Below, piece by piece: positions 38,487 through 51,700 of a stretch of DNA of 64,000 nt. How positions within the stretch are numbered: position 1 is the stretch's first letter; every line of letters starts with the position of its first letter. Source of the stretch: Malurus cyaneus samueli (lineage: Eukaryota; Chordata; Aves; Passeriformes; Maluridae); assembly GCA_009741485.1 (NCBI GenBank), contig CM019219.1, forward strand, positions 4,647,527 through 4,711,526, written 5' to 3'. A program made the translations under genes and the position numbers. Below the pieces are notes generated by a model. That model saw nothing but the letters and a program-made list of their open reading frames with translations, was not told where the DNA came from and searched no databases.

Positions 38487-41400
38487 CCCAAAACCCTCAA
38501 AACACTGAAATTTAATCTAGTTATCTCATAAACTTTTATACCCGAGTGACATACGGCAAGCAATAACTCTGGTGTGGTGAGAGCAGCATCACAAATACAT
38601 GAGAAACCCGTTCCCAAGTTATTCTGGTCAAGCACATACACGGAGTGAGGTGGATAAGGCCAGAAATGAGAACAGTGTAAGAGCTCACGCTGCCTCTCCT
38701 CAGCTGGGTGACACCACCTTCCCTCTGAGTGAAGCATCAGCTCCGAGTCCATAAATGTAAAGGGATGCTCAGAGATGGGGAAAAGGATCATTTATGGGGC
38801 AATCACTCAGATTTGGGCTGCCCCTTCAATTCTACCAAGCAGAGAAGCCCCTTTGATGCTGACCTCCTGAACGGGTGGGGCAGATGCTGTTTAGGGCTTT
38901 TTGGTGCACAGACATTTGGAGCAAGCTGTGGCTTCACCAGCAATATTCTGTGTCCATGTGCGTGGACAGACTCCTCCTGTCACCTCATCAGTTGCTGGAA
39001 GCTCACCAGACGTGGAATTCAGGATTGCTGTGTGTAATTATTCCTTTAGAGATGGGCAGGTTCTCCTGTGAGAGTGAGATATGGGAACACTGAGCAGAGT
39101 GCCCGGGGCTGGAAGGGAACCATCAGCTCAGGGTTAAGAGCACCATCCCAGGACTGAGGTACACTGTCTTCTGGGTCCTCAGCCCAGGAACTCCACAGAA
39201 GACAGGGATTTCCTCCTCAGCAGACACATAAAATGTCCTTCTCCGAAAGGAAAAAGGAGAGAGGGATGGAGAAGAAGAGCCACAGGGCTGATCCGAAAGG
39301 AAAGCATGCTCGCAACGACACCGAAACATTAGAGACATTGTTTGAGTGCAGTTCATCCTTGCAAAAATATTATCCTCGTCTCGATGCCAAGGTCGGTGAA
39401 AGTATGGGCTACTTGCCATGGAAGTGCTGGGTATTTAGGCTAGACCTGTCATGGGGCTTATTTACTCTCTGCACCCAGCGTTTCAGACACACTCAAGCGT
39501 AGTGTTCATGTCTTGGCAGGGACTTCTCATTCATGCGCTTTCTCCCGCTCCCCTTTGAGGAGTCTTCCTCGCGGCGGTTGAAATTTCATTGCTTGCTGAG
39601 AAAACCAACGCTGATTAATTTCATCCTACTTGCATGGAAGAGGTAAAGTATGCAGGTCTCCAGCCAGGGACAAGGAAATCCCTGCTGCTTACATGCCACA
39701 TTGAATAAGCAGCCCATGGTTGAGGCCACTGGACTTCAACAGTCTTCATTCCAGCCGCAGGAAAGGGGCAATTATCCGTAGCAGCGTGGGGAGCAAACAG
39801 GAAGTAATGCAACACATTCACTTTTGATTACAGAGCATTCTCTTTGTAAGACATCAAATTCCACAAGGAAGAATTCAGCTGCAGCGTTACAGCAACGCAC
39901 CCCGAATTATTAAAGGAACGTGACTGAGGTTGAGAAGTTAAGCCTCAAAAGCTAGGGAAAAACCTGAATTAAAGTTTCTGGTGCAGCCTGAATGCCAGTG
40001 CTCGTGTTGTGTGCATTCTGGTATGGTCTTTAATTACATCACTGCAAACTGTTCTTCCCACAGGGCCTCAAAGCACAGCACAGATAGTGCTCAATAACGA
40101 GCAGCTATTCAGGGTTTGCTCCTCTCCTCTGCTGCAGTGTGTGGCCCTGGACTGTGCTCACTGCTCACCAGGCAGCCCTGCTCTGAAGATTCATTTCCCC
40201 ATGGACCTTCCCGTGACATTCTCCAGTGCAGCCTTTGAACACTTCACATGTTCATGGATCCATTTGTGCCCCACCTTTGGGGGACAGAGAGCCCAGTTTT
40301 ACAGCTGAGGAACTGAAACATGTGAAGATTAAGGTAGAAAGTGTCCACTTATTGGTGTGACTTGATCTTCTGTGTGTTTAACTTTATGTGCTGCTCTCTC
40401 TGTCCAAAGCCAACCTTCCATTTGCTTCAGCTGCACGCGTCGGTAACCGAGACCCAAAAAATCTCAAGGCAGCTACTCAGAAAATGGAAAAAGCACAATT
40501 AGAGGCCAACTGTGAAAAACTAATTTTAAGTGACTTGCCTGTCATCACGTAAGATCTATCCCTGTCCAATTCCCTAGTATGCTGCTCAATTGCTTTGGCT
40601 ATGAGACTGTTTCCTTTGATGCTGCAAATCCCTGTTTAAATTTATCACACACCTTTTACCTCATGCAATAAATGAGTCAGCTCCTTTATTAGACAGTTCC
40701 AGCCCCAGACTAATTCAGGCTTTTGAACTGTCTGCATTAGGGCTCCTGGGGAAGAAAATTAATTATTTGATACATAATGAAAGATGAATTTAAGCCACAT
40801 AGGCAAACCTAATTCAAAATTTATTTTAGGTGCTCATTGTTTTAACACGTATCTTTGCATGCCTAATTTCTGAAGCTTTTAAGAAACTAAAAAACTGAAC
40901 AAAAATAAATGTTGTGGAGCAATGGAAAAAGTCTTGCTCATTTGGAAGAGCTTAGACAAAAGACTGGGAACTTTCGACAGGGCAACTTGAAGAATGTCCT
41001 TTTAACACAGCTTATCTTGAGCTCTTTCCTAAGTTTTCTTTGAAACATAAACCCCATCATGCTGACACTCATAGTGATACCCATCCCAGCAGAGCTGACA
41101 CAGGGAACTGGGATAAGAGCTGTAAATTGTGTTAGCTGATCATCTTCAGTTCTAGGAACTCTGTGGACCATGATTCCCCTATTTTTTCTTTCACCTGCCC
41201 TCCCTAACTTTCGCCATCTTCTCCAGCAGTATTGCTCTTTCATTCTATTTCCCCTAAGACAAACAAGTTCCCTCTACTTCTACAGTTAACTCCCACCTCT
41301 CTAGACTGCGGGTCCCAAATTCCCAGGGGAATTAGGGAAGCAGTTAATCTGACCCCAGGATTTGTCCTATACCAGCAGAACAGTGTGGAGCAGTAGAAGT

Positions 41401-41638
41401 GGAATCGGATTTACTGCACGCTGGCAATTCTGCAAGAACTCTCCAAGTGGGCACCCTTTGGGGGACATCTGAAAGACTCTGAGTCTCAGTCTGAGGTGGC
41501 TGCTTTCCTTCACTGGAGGGAAAAGCGTGGAGAGATCCACAAGAGGGGATTAATTCACCAGTGCTCATTCCCTCACCAGACTGATGTTGCTTCTTTGTCT
41601 TTTTGATCAGTTCTGGGTCCCACCTTGAGCCTGTTACT

Positions 41639-41688
41639 TTTAATTATTAAAATTTTTTAAAATTAAAAACTGAAAAAGAAAAAAAACA
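41639..41688. repeat. AT-rich low-complexity tract
   Basis: About 50 bases of almost only A and T, with alternating runs of T and A, ending in A-rich sequence with a few G and C. Confidence 0.85.
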
Positions 41689-44600
41689 TGGCACAGAAAG
41701 CATCCAGCATGGGAGATTTCAGTCTACCTAACTCTGGCAAGATCTTAATCTAATAATGTGTGATATTAGATAAACTTAATAATGGATGGTTCTACCCAGC
41801 CCACAACTAACAGCAACACTTACTCAGAAGGTTTGGCTTTGGAAGAAGTGTTGTTATTATTTATCACGTGTTACAGGGCCACTTCTGGCCTGCCTGCTGG
41901 TGTTTGGGGACCTTGACTTGGGAGCAGCTTGTCTGAATGCTGAAGGCTTGACTGGAAAACTCTCAGAGGATGCTATCTTTGAGGGCCATGTGGGAACCAA
42001 AACACAAGCAGCTTCTTTTTCTAGAGACTTTTTTTTAGGCTTAAATAGATAAACATAAAACAGCAGAAGATAAGGAAAAAGAAGAGAGACTGAATAACAT
42101 GCAATCTTCTGTATAATTTTATGATTTGTAATAATTAAGCGTCTCTATCAGCTTATCAAGGTTCCATTTAGTTCTTACACTACACATATTCCCCACGAGC
42201 GCTCTCCTCTCCCAGTACTTCTGGCACAAATCTGAGCCTCTTTGGTAAGAATTCATAAGGTTATGAATGTCTGGACAGCCTGAGTAATGAAAGGCCATTT
42301 GGGGCCGAACCATTGACCACAGCTTCGACTTGCCAGGAAGCATAAAACATAAAATGTAAATTAGCTACTAATAACCCATTTTTCTTCTAAATCCTCGGTA
42401 CAGATGCGCAGCATGAAGTACGGATTATGTTTTGAAGAGAGATTTTGGAATAATTTGCAGTTAAATTATTGCATGGGACCCTGTGTTGTGGCCTCGGAAG
42501 AGACTGAATTGTGAGTTGCTACAGCTGCCCTTGAGCCCACTTCAGTCAATGGAAAGTTTCATTGGCACCTGGATTTGTTGCTCTGGGAAGCTGCCTAGCT
42601 ACCAGCAAAACCCAGCACATAACACTGTCATCAGGGCAAGAGGAATGTGCAGGACGGCGAGCAAGACATGCATGGAAAAGTACATTTCTCCCAGCATGTT
42701 TTGCCATCTCCACGCTGCTCCCTCCCCATCTTCCTTTCCACTGATCTCATCTGTGGAGATGGAGTCGAGAAGAAAAGTGAGGAAGCGGCGCTTGCAGGGC
42801 AAAACCGTTTTACTGCCTGTGCATGAGCAGCATCATCCTTAACACGGCTTTGACCCTCCAGATGGGGCCAAGCTCATGTGAATAAACAAATGTACAGCTC
42901 CACTGTTCCTCAGTCAAGGCATCCAGAGGCAGCTGGAGGTTGCTCAGAGACGTTTGGCTCCCATGTGGATTTGCCATGAGAGCTGCGGTCTTGGATTTTG
43001 CCGACAACAGCGTGCATGGAACTGCTGGGAAATGGAGCTGCACGTTATGAAAGTCACAGCACAATATTTTTATTGTGCTGCTTTCAGAACACATAGAAAT
43101 ACGTGTCCTTCGTGTGTGAATTCCTCCTTCTGCTCTGGATTCTTGCTACGTTTCAACAGGTCAGGACACCTGATATGGCTGAGTCAAACCACTGCTCTAC
43201 AGTTCAATAATTTCTACCATTCTTTGTACCTAGAAAATAAGATAATTCAATCAATAGTTAAAAAAAAAACAAAACCTGGTTTTTGGCATGCAAAAAGGGG
43301 AAACCTGTGGCTATGCCTCTAATACAGGATTTAAAGAGAAGACAGGGGTAGATTTTTACTCCAGCTTGGCTGGAATTAACTTTCTGGAGTAGACACCCAC
43401 CTGACAAATCTCCCAGAGAAGCAATGCAGGGAAAGCAAAGTCGTCTCTCCTCATTCACTCTTCCTGCCATTCATTTGTAGCGTTATCACTAATAAAGATT
43501 ATTTTACTGTGCTAAGGCCTAATCAGGGCACAGGACCAAGAATGGGAGGGGAACATGGTGCTAGGCACTGAATAAGCACAGAAAAACAGGGCAGTCCTAC
43601 CCCAGTGAGTGGAAAGGTTTAGAGAATATGAAAAAATATTCATTGCTTTTGGACGCCCGTCAGAGACACCTTCCAAGCCTTCTCAGGTTCAACCACCACT
43701 ATTGATGCAGCAAAAGAGAATCATGACTTCAACAGGGAAAGGAGGAGACTTCTAAAAACACAACTCCTGGCAAAACAGAAGCAGACTAAACAAGCCTCTT
43801 GAAGAAATATGCATTTGGGAAGCTACGCTGGTTTAAAAGATCTGTGTTTTTATCCTTCCCCCACTGCGTGGACCTGTGGTCCAGCAGCACGCTGGAGATA
43901 CATCATGTGATAAATCAGGGACACTGATGCTGTATAAAAAGCAACAGTATTGCAAGAGCAAGAAAATAAACCTTGAGATTAGAAAGAAAAAAAAACAAGA
44001 AAAAGAATCTGCAAGGTCTGGTCCAGAACACGCTATCATTTATTAATGTGAATCATGACTTTGTGATCCTCAGAGGAGGGCTGATGTGCCTCTCCATAAA
44101 TCAGGTCTTAAGGGTATATACATTACTAGCAAAGGACAAGCAGCACAGTTTGCTTTCACATAATGATCCAGCAATGGCATTTAATTGAGCAGAATATAAA
44201 CACCCAGGCTGGAATTGGGCCAGGACACCACATTTAACATCCTACTCTAAATAAGAAATGCAATATAGGCTGCAGGGCCCAAGCAGAGAGGAGACAAGCT
44301 AAAGTAAAAGATCTCCTCTGATAATCCCTCTCACAACAAACTACACAGACAAGAATTTACAGTCCTGGGCAACATCAAGAGTTGAGTTGACCCTGGCTGC
44401 AACTGCCAAACGTGGTGGAGCCCCTGGAGAACCTTTTCTGTGACATAGCAGGTGTCTTTTGTCTTGGAATGTCCTAGGTTAAGTGTCCCAGGGCAAAAAA
44501 AAACAGATCAAAAAATCAGAACAAAAAAAACCATCTGCAAAAGGCCTTTCTTCCACCCTGTTCTGTTTGCCAGCTTCCCCTGAGTGATCATGGTGCTCTC

Positions 44601-45322
44601 AAATGAACTCACTCATAAATGTGACGACAGCCTCCCCATTTTTTGGATGTCAGACTTTAGGCGAAAGGAAATGAGGGTGTTTGGAAGGTTGTCACCTTAT
44701 CCTCTGCCAAGGACCAGCAGAATTTTCTTTCTTCATTTTTTTAGGAGTGGCCAAACCACGTTTGAATCACACAGTCAACACGGTGAGCATGGCTGACTTG
44801 CCTTACTTTCCCCGGAATCAATCCACACTGCTCAATGACAACATCTTGAGCAAATACTGGCAGGAAATCAGCAAAAATACGACAGAAGGAAGACGTAAAA
44901 TTCCCAGCACAGTTAAGAAAACTGGTTTTGGAAGGTTCTCATCAATTTAGAGTGATTAGATCAGTCAGAGTGGCCAGACCTGGCTCTAGTGCGGAATAAT
45001 CTGCTCGCATCTCCCCACAAATGGTATTTCCACTGAACAGACCCAAGACAACACTCCCTTTGCCTCAGGTGTCTATGCTGGCCAGTCTGATTTCATCCAT
45101 CCTGTCACCTGGTGCTGCCCTTGGCACAGCCTCACTGAAAGCACTGTAGGGCATTATTCAGATAATTCCCCTCTTCATCCATCACTGTGAAAAGTTTTAC
45201 AAACGTTGCAAGATGCTCCAGGAATTCATACAAAGTCCCCTGATTTCAATGGGAACTCTTGTACTGTGGAGTTCTCCAAATCAGATAATTCATATAATTG
45301 AATTGGAATGGTCTGCTTCTCC

Positions 45323-45347
45323 TTTTTTTTTTTTTTTTTTTTTTTTT
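45323..45347. repeat. Poly(T) run (25 T)
   Basis: The longest uninterrupted homopolymer in the window. Since GRK5 is on the minus strand it is a poly(A) run in the gene's sense. No element body is recognisable beside it. Confidence 0.96.
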
Positions 45348-48300
45348 GCTATGCAGCATTCTTGTGAGACAACATTTTAATTTGTTATCTTCCTAAGTTT
45401 TTTATCAGATTTTCCTGTATCCTTCAGTCCAGCCTCCACACAATTTTCTGATTAAATAACTGAAAACACCTGGAACAGACCACATCTTTCAGCATGTACT
45501 CAGAGGAGCCCAATGACTTTGAAAAGCTCAGTAAGTAAGGCCAGAGCTTTAAAATTTCCTTGTACTCACATTTCAGTTTGAATATATATGGGTTCATAAA
45601 AAAAAAATAGGGACAGTAAGAAACCACTGATTAACAAACTCTGTTACTGATCATGATTAAGGCAAAGACCACCTTTTACTTGTGTCTGGGATCACATCAC
45701 AACTCACAGCTCGACATCAGTCCAAATATTGACTTAATTTCTGGATCCCACAATTCTCACTGTCCATGAGCAGTTGGTAGTTGAGTTCTGGGTAAGAGCA
45801 GAGGTTTCAAAGAGCTACAGTAGGTCATTAATAATAAGAATAAATGCTTTAGACAATGCCTCTAAAACAACCTTTCTCTAAAATTAATAGGGGCATAAAT
45901 TCCACCTGCTGCAAATCAGAGACCAGGAGGGCCAAACACGATCCATTTCCTGAGCATTCTATTTTAAAGCAGCATAGATCAACACCATGAGATGACAATG
46001 TACACTCTGAAGTAACAAATGCCTGCCAGGCTGCAATGGGCAACAGCATGAAACATTAGGGCTCATTCCTCTTCAGGCTGGGGGAAGCTTTTCAGAAACA
46101 TCAGTTGCTGCTGCTGCATCTTCCCAAACCTGTGCTGGCACTCTTTTCAGGCTGCTCCCATGTCCCCTGCATTAAACCACGTGCAACCAGGCTGGTGATT
46201 CATGGGCAGCTTGGCAGAGCTTCTGTGAACCCAGCAGAGACCACGAGAACTTCCACCAGTCCCACACAGAACGCCTGTTGTGGTGTTGGTTTTTCTCTTC
46301 TCCATTTGGTCTTTGCCTTTTGATGATGGGTTTTCGTGGTGGCATGAATGTCTTCCTACTCATCCCACGCTGCCTGGGAGATTGGTTTTTGTATTCCCTT
46401 TTCCTTCCCTTGAATTAGAGCACGATCCTTTACCATGGCCATGGCTCTGGCATTCTCAGACTCTTTAACCCCGATCTGTCTGATCCCAGGGTTCAATATG
46501 AGCCAGAGCCCACATTCCTTGGGCTGACAGCCTCCTCCAGGCCCCAGATAACTATTTGCCCGCAGCAATTCTCTCAGATAGGTCAGCTATATTTATTACA
46601 GCACCCTGACCACGCGGCCTTGCCCTTTTTCAGCAGCAGAAGCTGCAGAGCAATGCCAAACTCTGATTCTCCAACCCCAAGGACTTCCAGAGGAGATCCA
46701 CAGCATCCCTGGCTTTATTTCACATGACAGGACATCACACCTGGATAGCACTGGATACACCTAGGGCAGCAGAGTGACAGGACAGTCCAACAGGATGCAG
46801 AGGCACACCAGAACAGGCTCAAACAGTTTGTGTCTTGAGATGTTGGCTCAGTGGGTAGAAATTGCAGTGATATTGAGCAAATCTGCCCAGAAAGCAGAAT
46901 GGGGAACCGTTACTGAGCTGAAGAAGAAAACACTTATTGACTTTCTGGGACAGAAAATAAGGGATTTTTACAGCCTGGTAAGTAAAATTGTTCTGATTAA
47001 GGCTTAAAGTCTATAAATAATAAAAAAAAGAACTAGTAGGAAACATAAAGCTTATGTCCAAAGAGGTCCTAAGAGGAGGGAGGGATGAGGAAGTCCATTA
47101 CGGGATTGTTCCAAGAGCCTACTTAAAATGTTCAATGCTGATCCCTCTGCCTTCCAGCTTCTTAAAAGAAATCACCTCTTACATCATGCCATTCAAGATG
47201 AATTATGCTTTCAATTCTCCTTGTTTCCTGCTATATCCATATTAAACTATTACACTGTATACAGGAAAGAATCCAGCAAAAGCAGCTCATCTTGCTGCAT
47301 GCTAGGAATGGTTTTCTTCAGATGGCTTTAATGCTGAAGACAAAGGTCAGCAATTTACCCCAAACAAAGAACTGGAATTTAATCTTTCCTCTGCTTGGGA
47401 GCAGCATGCTTCCACAGCCTTCACAGCGTTCTTCAAACACATTCCTACTGGAAAGCAGGGCTTTAAAAAACCTTTTATAAAGCTGGGTTTTTTGTTTTTT
47501 TTTTTCCCTGAGAGACTCGAAGCCATGAATACTGTATTAGAGAGCTGCCAAGTTATCTGCAGAGGACCTCTACCACTTTACCTCTTCCAGAGATTCTTGT
47601 TTAATTAACGCATTCCACAAGCTGCAGGACTCCTCACAGCCCAGGATTTCTTCTGATCCGTGCTGGAGGATGAGGGCACGGACAGTTCACAGCAAAAATC
47701 CTGCAGCCCCCTGACCAGCTTTGCCTTGCATGCCTGGAAGTGCATCCCAGAGCAACGCACGAAACCAGCAAACTGCGCTCTGGAGTCGGGAAGGATGGGG
47801 AAAGACAGCTGGAAATGTGCATTATTTAAAATGCTGTAGGATGAGAAACAGATGCTGGCATGGCATTTGTGGAGTTGAAAGTCACCCAGCTCACGCTGCC
47901 AGCTGGCAAGGCAGCCTGGTATCAAACCCACAGCTATGCAAAACCCACCGCCACCACTGGCAGCCAGGCTGGCAGAGCCCGCCAAGGGCCAGCCATGGGC
48001 GCTGGAATATTCCCTCTCTCGCCACTGTCCCTCCACCCTGGGAGGCACCAGAGCACAGACAGGGAATCCAGACTGCACCTGCTTGGGATATAAACAGGAT
48101 ATCTCCCTTTCAAGGGCTAACTGAGCACTACGTGCCACCAGGACTTAAATTTGCATAAATGAAGGGTGAAAAAAGAGAAGAAAACAAGCAAAGGGGTGTG
48201 TTTGCTCTCTGATTCAAGTCCTGATGACCCACATCTCACAGGCAGAGCCTCCAGCTGAACTCCCAGTGCCTTCCCTCTCCGAGGCAGTCAAAGAAAAGGC

Positions 48301-48466
48301 TTTCTGATCCCTTCCCAATGCACGCTCTAAGTGGGTGAGTTGGCAGCAAGACGAGATTCCCTTCGTTATTGCTGCCTACCAAAAAGGGAAGCCCTGGAAA
48401 CCCGCCAGATCTGAGGACTTGTTAGGGAAATACGAGTTTGTTGATGGGAGGCAAAAAAACAGATGA

Positions 48467-48490
48467 GGCAGAATTCCATATAATTCTGCC
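48467..48490. repeat. Inverted repeat, 9-bp stem
   Basis: GGCAGAATT and AATTCTGCC flank a six-base loop (CCATAT). This is a simple perfect hairpin with no T tract or other terminator-like feature. Confidence 0.92.
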
Positions 48491-48621
48491 AGCTAAAGCA
48501 TTGTTTTGACTTGCATCAGTAGAAGGAAGCTATCAGCTAATTTACACAAAGGATAAAGGCTTTTTGGGAGATGTGATTTAGCATCATCAGCCTCCAGCAA
48601 CGAGCGAGACAGAAGGCTAAA

Positions 48622-48705
48622 ATTATGGAATCATTGAACAGTTTGGGTTGGAAGGGGCCTTTAAAAGGCCATCTAGTCCAATCCCCTGCAATGAACAAGG
48701 AAAAA
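48622..48705 (-). mobile_element. CR1 LINE 3' end fragment
   Basis: In plus-strand text it starts ATTATGGAATCATTGAACAG, then GTTTGGGTTGGAAGGGGCCT and GGCCATCTAGTCCAATCCCC. This is a typical CR1 3' end in reverse orientation, so its sense strand is the same as GRK5. Similarity fades after the CCCCTGCAATGAACAAGG block. Confidence 0.88.
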
Positions 48706-51700
48706 CTGCTGGGGTTTATGAAAAAACTGTGATCTGTCCTTGGGGATGGAGAAGGACAAGTTTTCTCTTATGATATGCACAATGAGAAAAAAAAGGGATA
48801 TTCTAGCCATGCTATGAGTTACAGTGAGCACCAATGGAGCTCCCTACAGATTTCAAGCAGTCTGTAGATGCCTCACCAGGAACTGCTGGTGGGTGATGAT
48901 AACTTTGCATGCAGCTCAACAGTGCTGTTGAGAACAAAATCCTGTTCCTTTTTCCTGAATGGGGACGGCGGGTCTCCATCAGAGCTCCTTCAGGACTGGG
49001 AACAGAGGCCAGTGAGTGCCAGAAAACTTGTGAAAACCACATGGCTGCAGGGTGGATCCTTGTGTTCCCCGCCCTGCCACAATCCCGCTCCCTGCGAGCG
49101 CACAGAGCCCTTTGCAGAGCACGGGGGGAGTGACCACAACAACCTCGGGTGACCTTTGCCTTGGCAGCTCCTCCACCGAGGTCGAAACTCTGCATTGCCT
49201 CCTTTCACTCCTCAGGATCTCACCTTAACAGGCTGAATTTCAACTCACAAGAAACCCTGAGGAGACTTTGATGTCGGTTCTAAAAGAGGCATTAGTGCCA
49301 GTCACAGGACTCGGGGCTGAACAGGGCAGAGGACAGGGAGAAAAGGCTGCAATTCTCCTCACAGCTCTGACCACTGATTCATAGTCACACTGGCATGGAC
49401 AATACTGACACAGACAATATTTTTAGAAGTCGGTTGGGATTTTTTTCCATAGAAGATAATGAGGTTATGGCGCCCTACGGACACCCACAGGCTCCTGGGC
49501 AGGGATGAAAGCAGCCTGAGAAGGGAAGAGTTTCTACCTTGGAGGAAGAAAGCCTCCACGGAGCTAAGGACAGTCATGAGATCCACTCCCAGCACTGGGG
49601 CTGCTCAACAGCTGCTCTTTTCAGGCTGCCTCTCCTCCCACAAGCAGAACAAACCTTGGTAACATTCCCACTGACCATACAAAAGGGATGTATCTTCCTC
49701 CCAGCTCACCCATTCTCCTGCCTTCCATCCTCCATCCTCCTTGGACACAGACCTGAGTACACAGGAGCCAAAAGTGCTGTTGTTCCCACCCCAAAAATAG
49801 GTTTATTCCCTCCCAGCCTGTCAGCAGCACAGAGGTCCTTCCCAAAGATATCCCATCTCGTTGCCCATGGTCAGGCTTAGTTCATTTAAGAGATCTACAG
49901 AGGAAATCTGAAAGGGATCCTGCTTGCAGTGGCAGGGCTGTCAGTTGGCTTTGGCTGCTGCAGAGCTGATCAGCATAAATTTGTCATACTTCTCTACATC
50001 AAGTCAAATATTCCCTTTTATTCAGTAAGTTTCCCACCACATATTCCTCTCTTCTTTTATTTCAGAGCCACTATTGTACCTTTGAGCGTGTCCCACTCAC
50101 TTCTCAGGCCTCTCTTGAAGCTCAGTGTGCTGAAGTCACTGCTCATGGAACGAGCCATACCCACACCAAAAGGTCAAACACAACGAACGTGGCGCTCCAG
50201 CGCTGAACGTTGTTTGTTTGGACTGATCAGAATAGCTCTGAAGTGACTTACACCAAATTCTTCCTGCGCTCAAAACTGTGTTTCTCCATAAGCCGTGTTT
50301 ACAAATGCCAAAAATATTTTGAACCAGGAGTTATGAAAGCTTGAAAGCACTTACTTATAGAGAGCTGTTTCAACACTGCAAATACTCGTATGTAGTGGAG
50401 CCAGGTCCTGTTGCTGATGAGAACAGCCTTTACCAATCTGTCAACACCGACCTAACTCGTCCAAGAGAGAGCTCAGAAAATCAATGTGACGTGGAGAGAC
50501 CTTCAAAGTGCCACTGTGCAAACAGAGAGCTGGTGCAGGGCTGGAGGACGGGCAGATCTGGCAGGTACAAAGCAGTTTGTAACCATCTGCAGAGATTATA
50601 TTTCTGTGTGTCACCTAATACTACAGGGATTTCCCATCTTTTGAAATTAATCAATAGTTCTCCTGGAAAGGTAAAACCCTTCAGGTTTTTCTTAATACAC
50701 TAAATTGAATTGTAACATAAATGTCTTGGTCCACAACACGTTTTTTTTAAGAACTGTAAGACTTCAGACTATTTGTTGAACCATTTCTGCACTGAGCTTT
50801 ACCAGCTCCAGGACAACAGGGAGTTCTTCAACAAAATCAAGTGTCAGTCTATCACCCTGCCCAAACTTGGGAGATTTTTTCACAGTTTGGATTACACTAT
50901 CCTGCTCTGTAATTTTGTTTCCCACCCCTACATTGGACTTTCACTCATCCTTTCCATTAGTTCAGCTAAGAGACTGCACTTTAGGGCAGAGAGTGTTTTA
51001 TTTTACTTGTCTTAGAATTCCCTGGCACCATTTAGCATGGGAGAAATGTGATTAAAAAGTAAATAATAGTACTGGCACAACCAGGAGCTCTGTTCAGAAA
51101 TCCTTCACAGCTCCTGCTTTGGTCCTGCCAAGGGGGGATTCTATTTTAATAGCAATATTTAGCAGAATTCATGGCCATGCCCTGATTTCTGACCTGCAGA
51201 GCACACAGAAATATTTCAAATTATCACAAATGTTTTCAAAGCAGCACAGAGAGATTACCTGAAAAATAAACTGAATCTCTCAATGACTTCAGGGCTTCAG
51301 CCAAACCACTAAAAAATCAGACTTGTAACATTCCACACGTGAATTCCCTCACGCTGTCTTGAAACCACAATTAAAAGCTAGGTGTGGGATTACCTTAAAA
51401 ACCTCTATTTTCCTTGAAAGCTGGAAACCATGAGCACAGGGGCAACAAGGGGCCACATTCCCACTTTACCTGGTGCAGGACTGCTCCCAGCAAAGCCTCA
51501 AACAAAGCCCAGCCCCAACCCTGGAGGCTCTGCAATAACCAACAGAAGCCAAGCCAAAATAAAACTTCCTCTACTCCAAATGAGTTCTTTTCCTCAAGAA
51601 GCATTAACTTTGGTTAATCCCATCCCTCCCTAAAAGCTTGAGTGCATCCCCAAAGGTGAGGATTTCAAGCCGCTCTCTTCACAGCATCACTATAAAGTAG

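Noticed and set aside
39070..39130. Possible additional CR1 end (GGGGCTGGAAGGGAACCATC)
   Set aside because: Only one short word resembles CR1; the expected neighbouring blocks are missing.
38470..45347. Poly(A) at 38470 and poly(T) at 45323 as tails of processed pseudogenes
   Set aside because: No coding remnant or target-site duplication could be seen beside either run. Birds also have little active L1-type retroposition, so these are treated as homopolymers.
47605..48138. 177-codon minus-strand open frame in intron 2
   Set aside because: No recognisable domain. The opposite strand and other frames are equally open in the same GC-rich interval.
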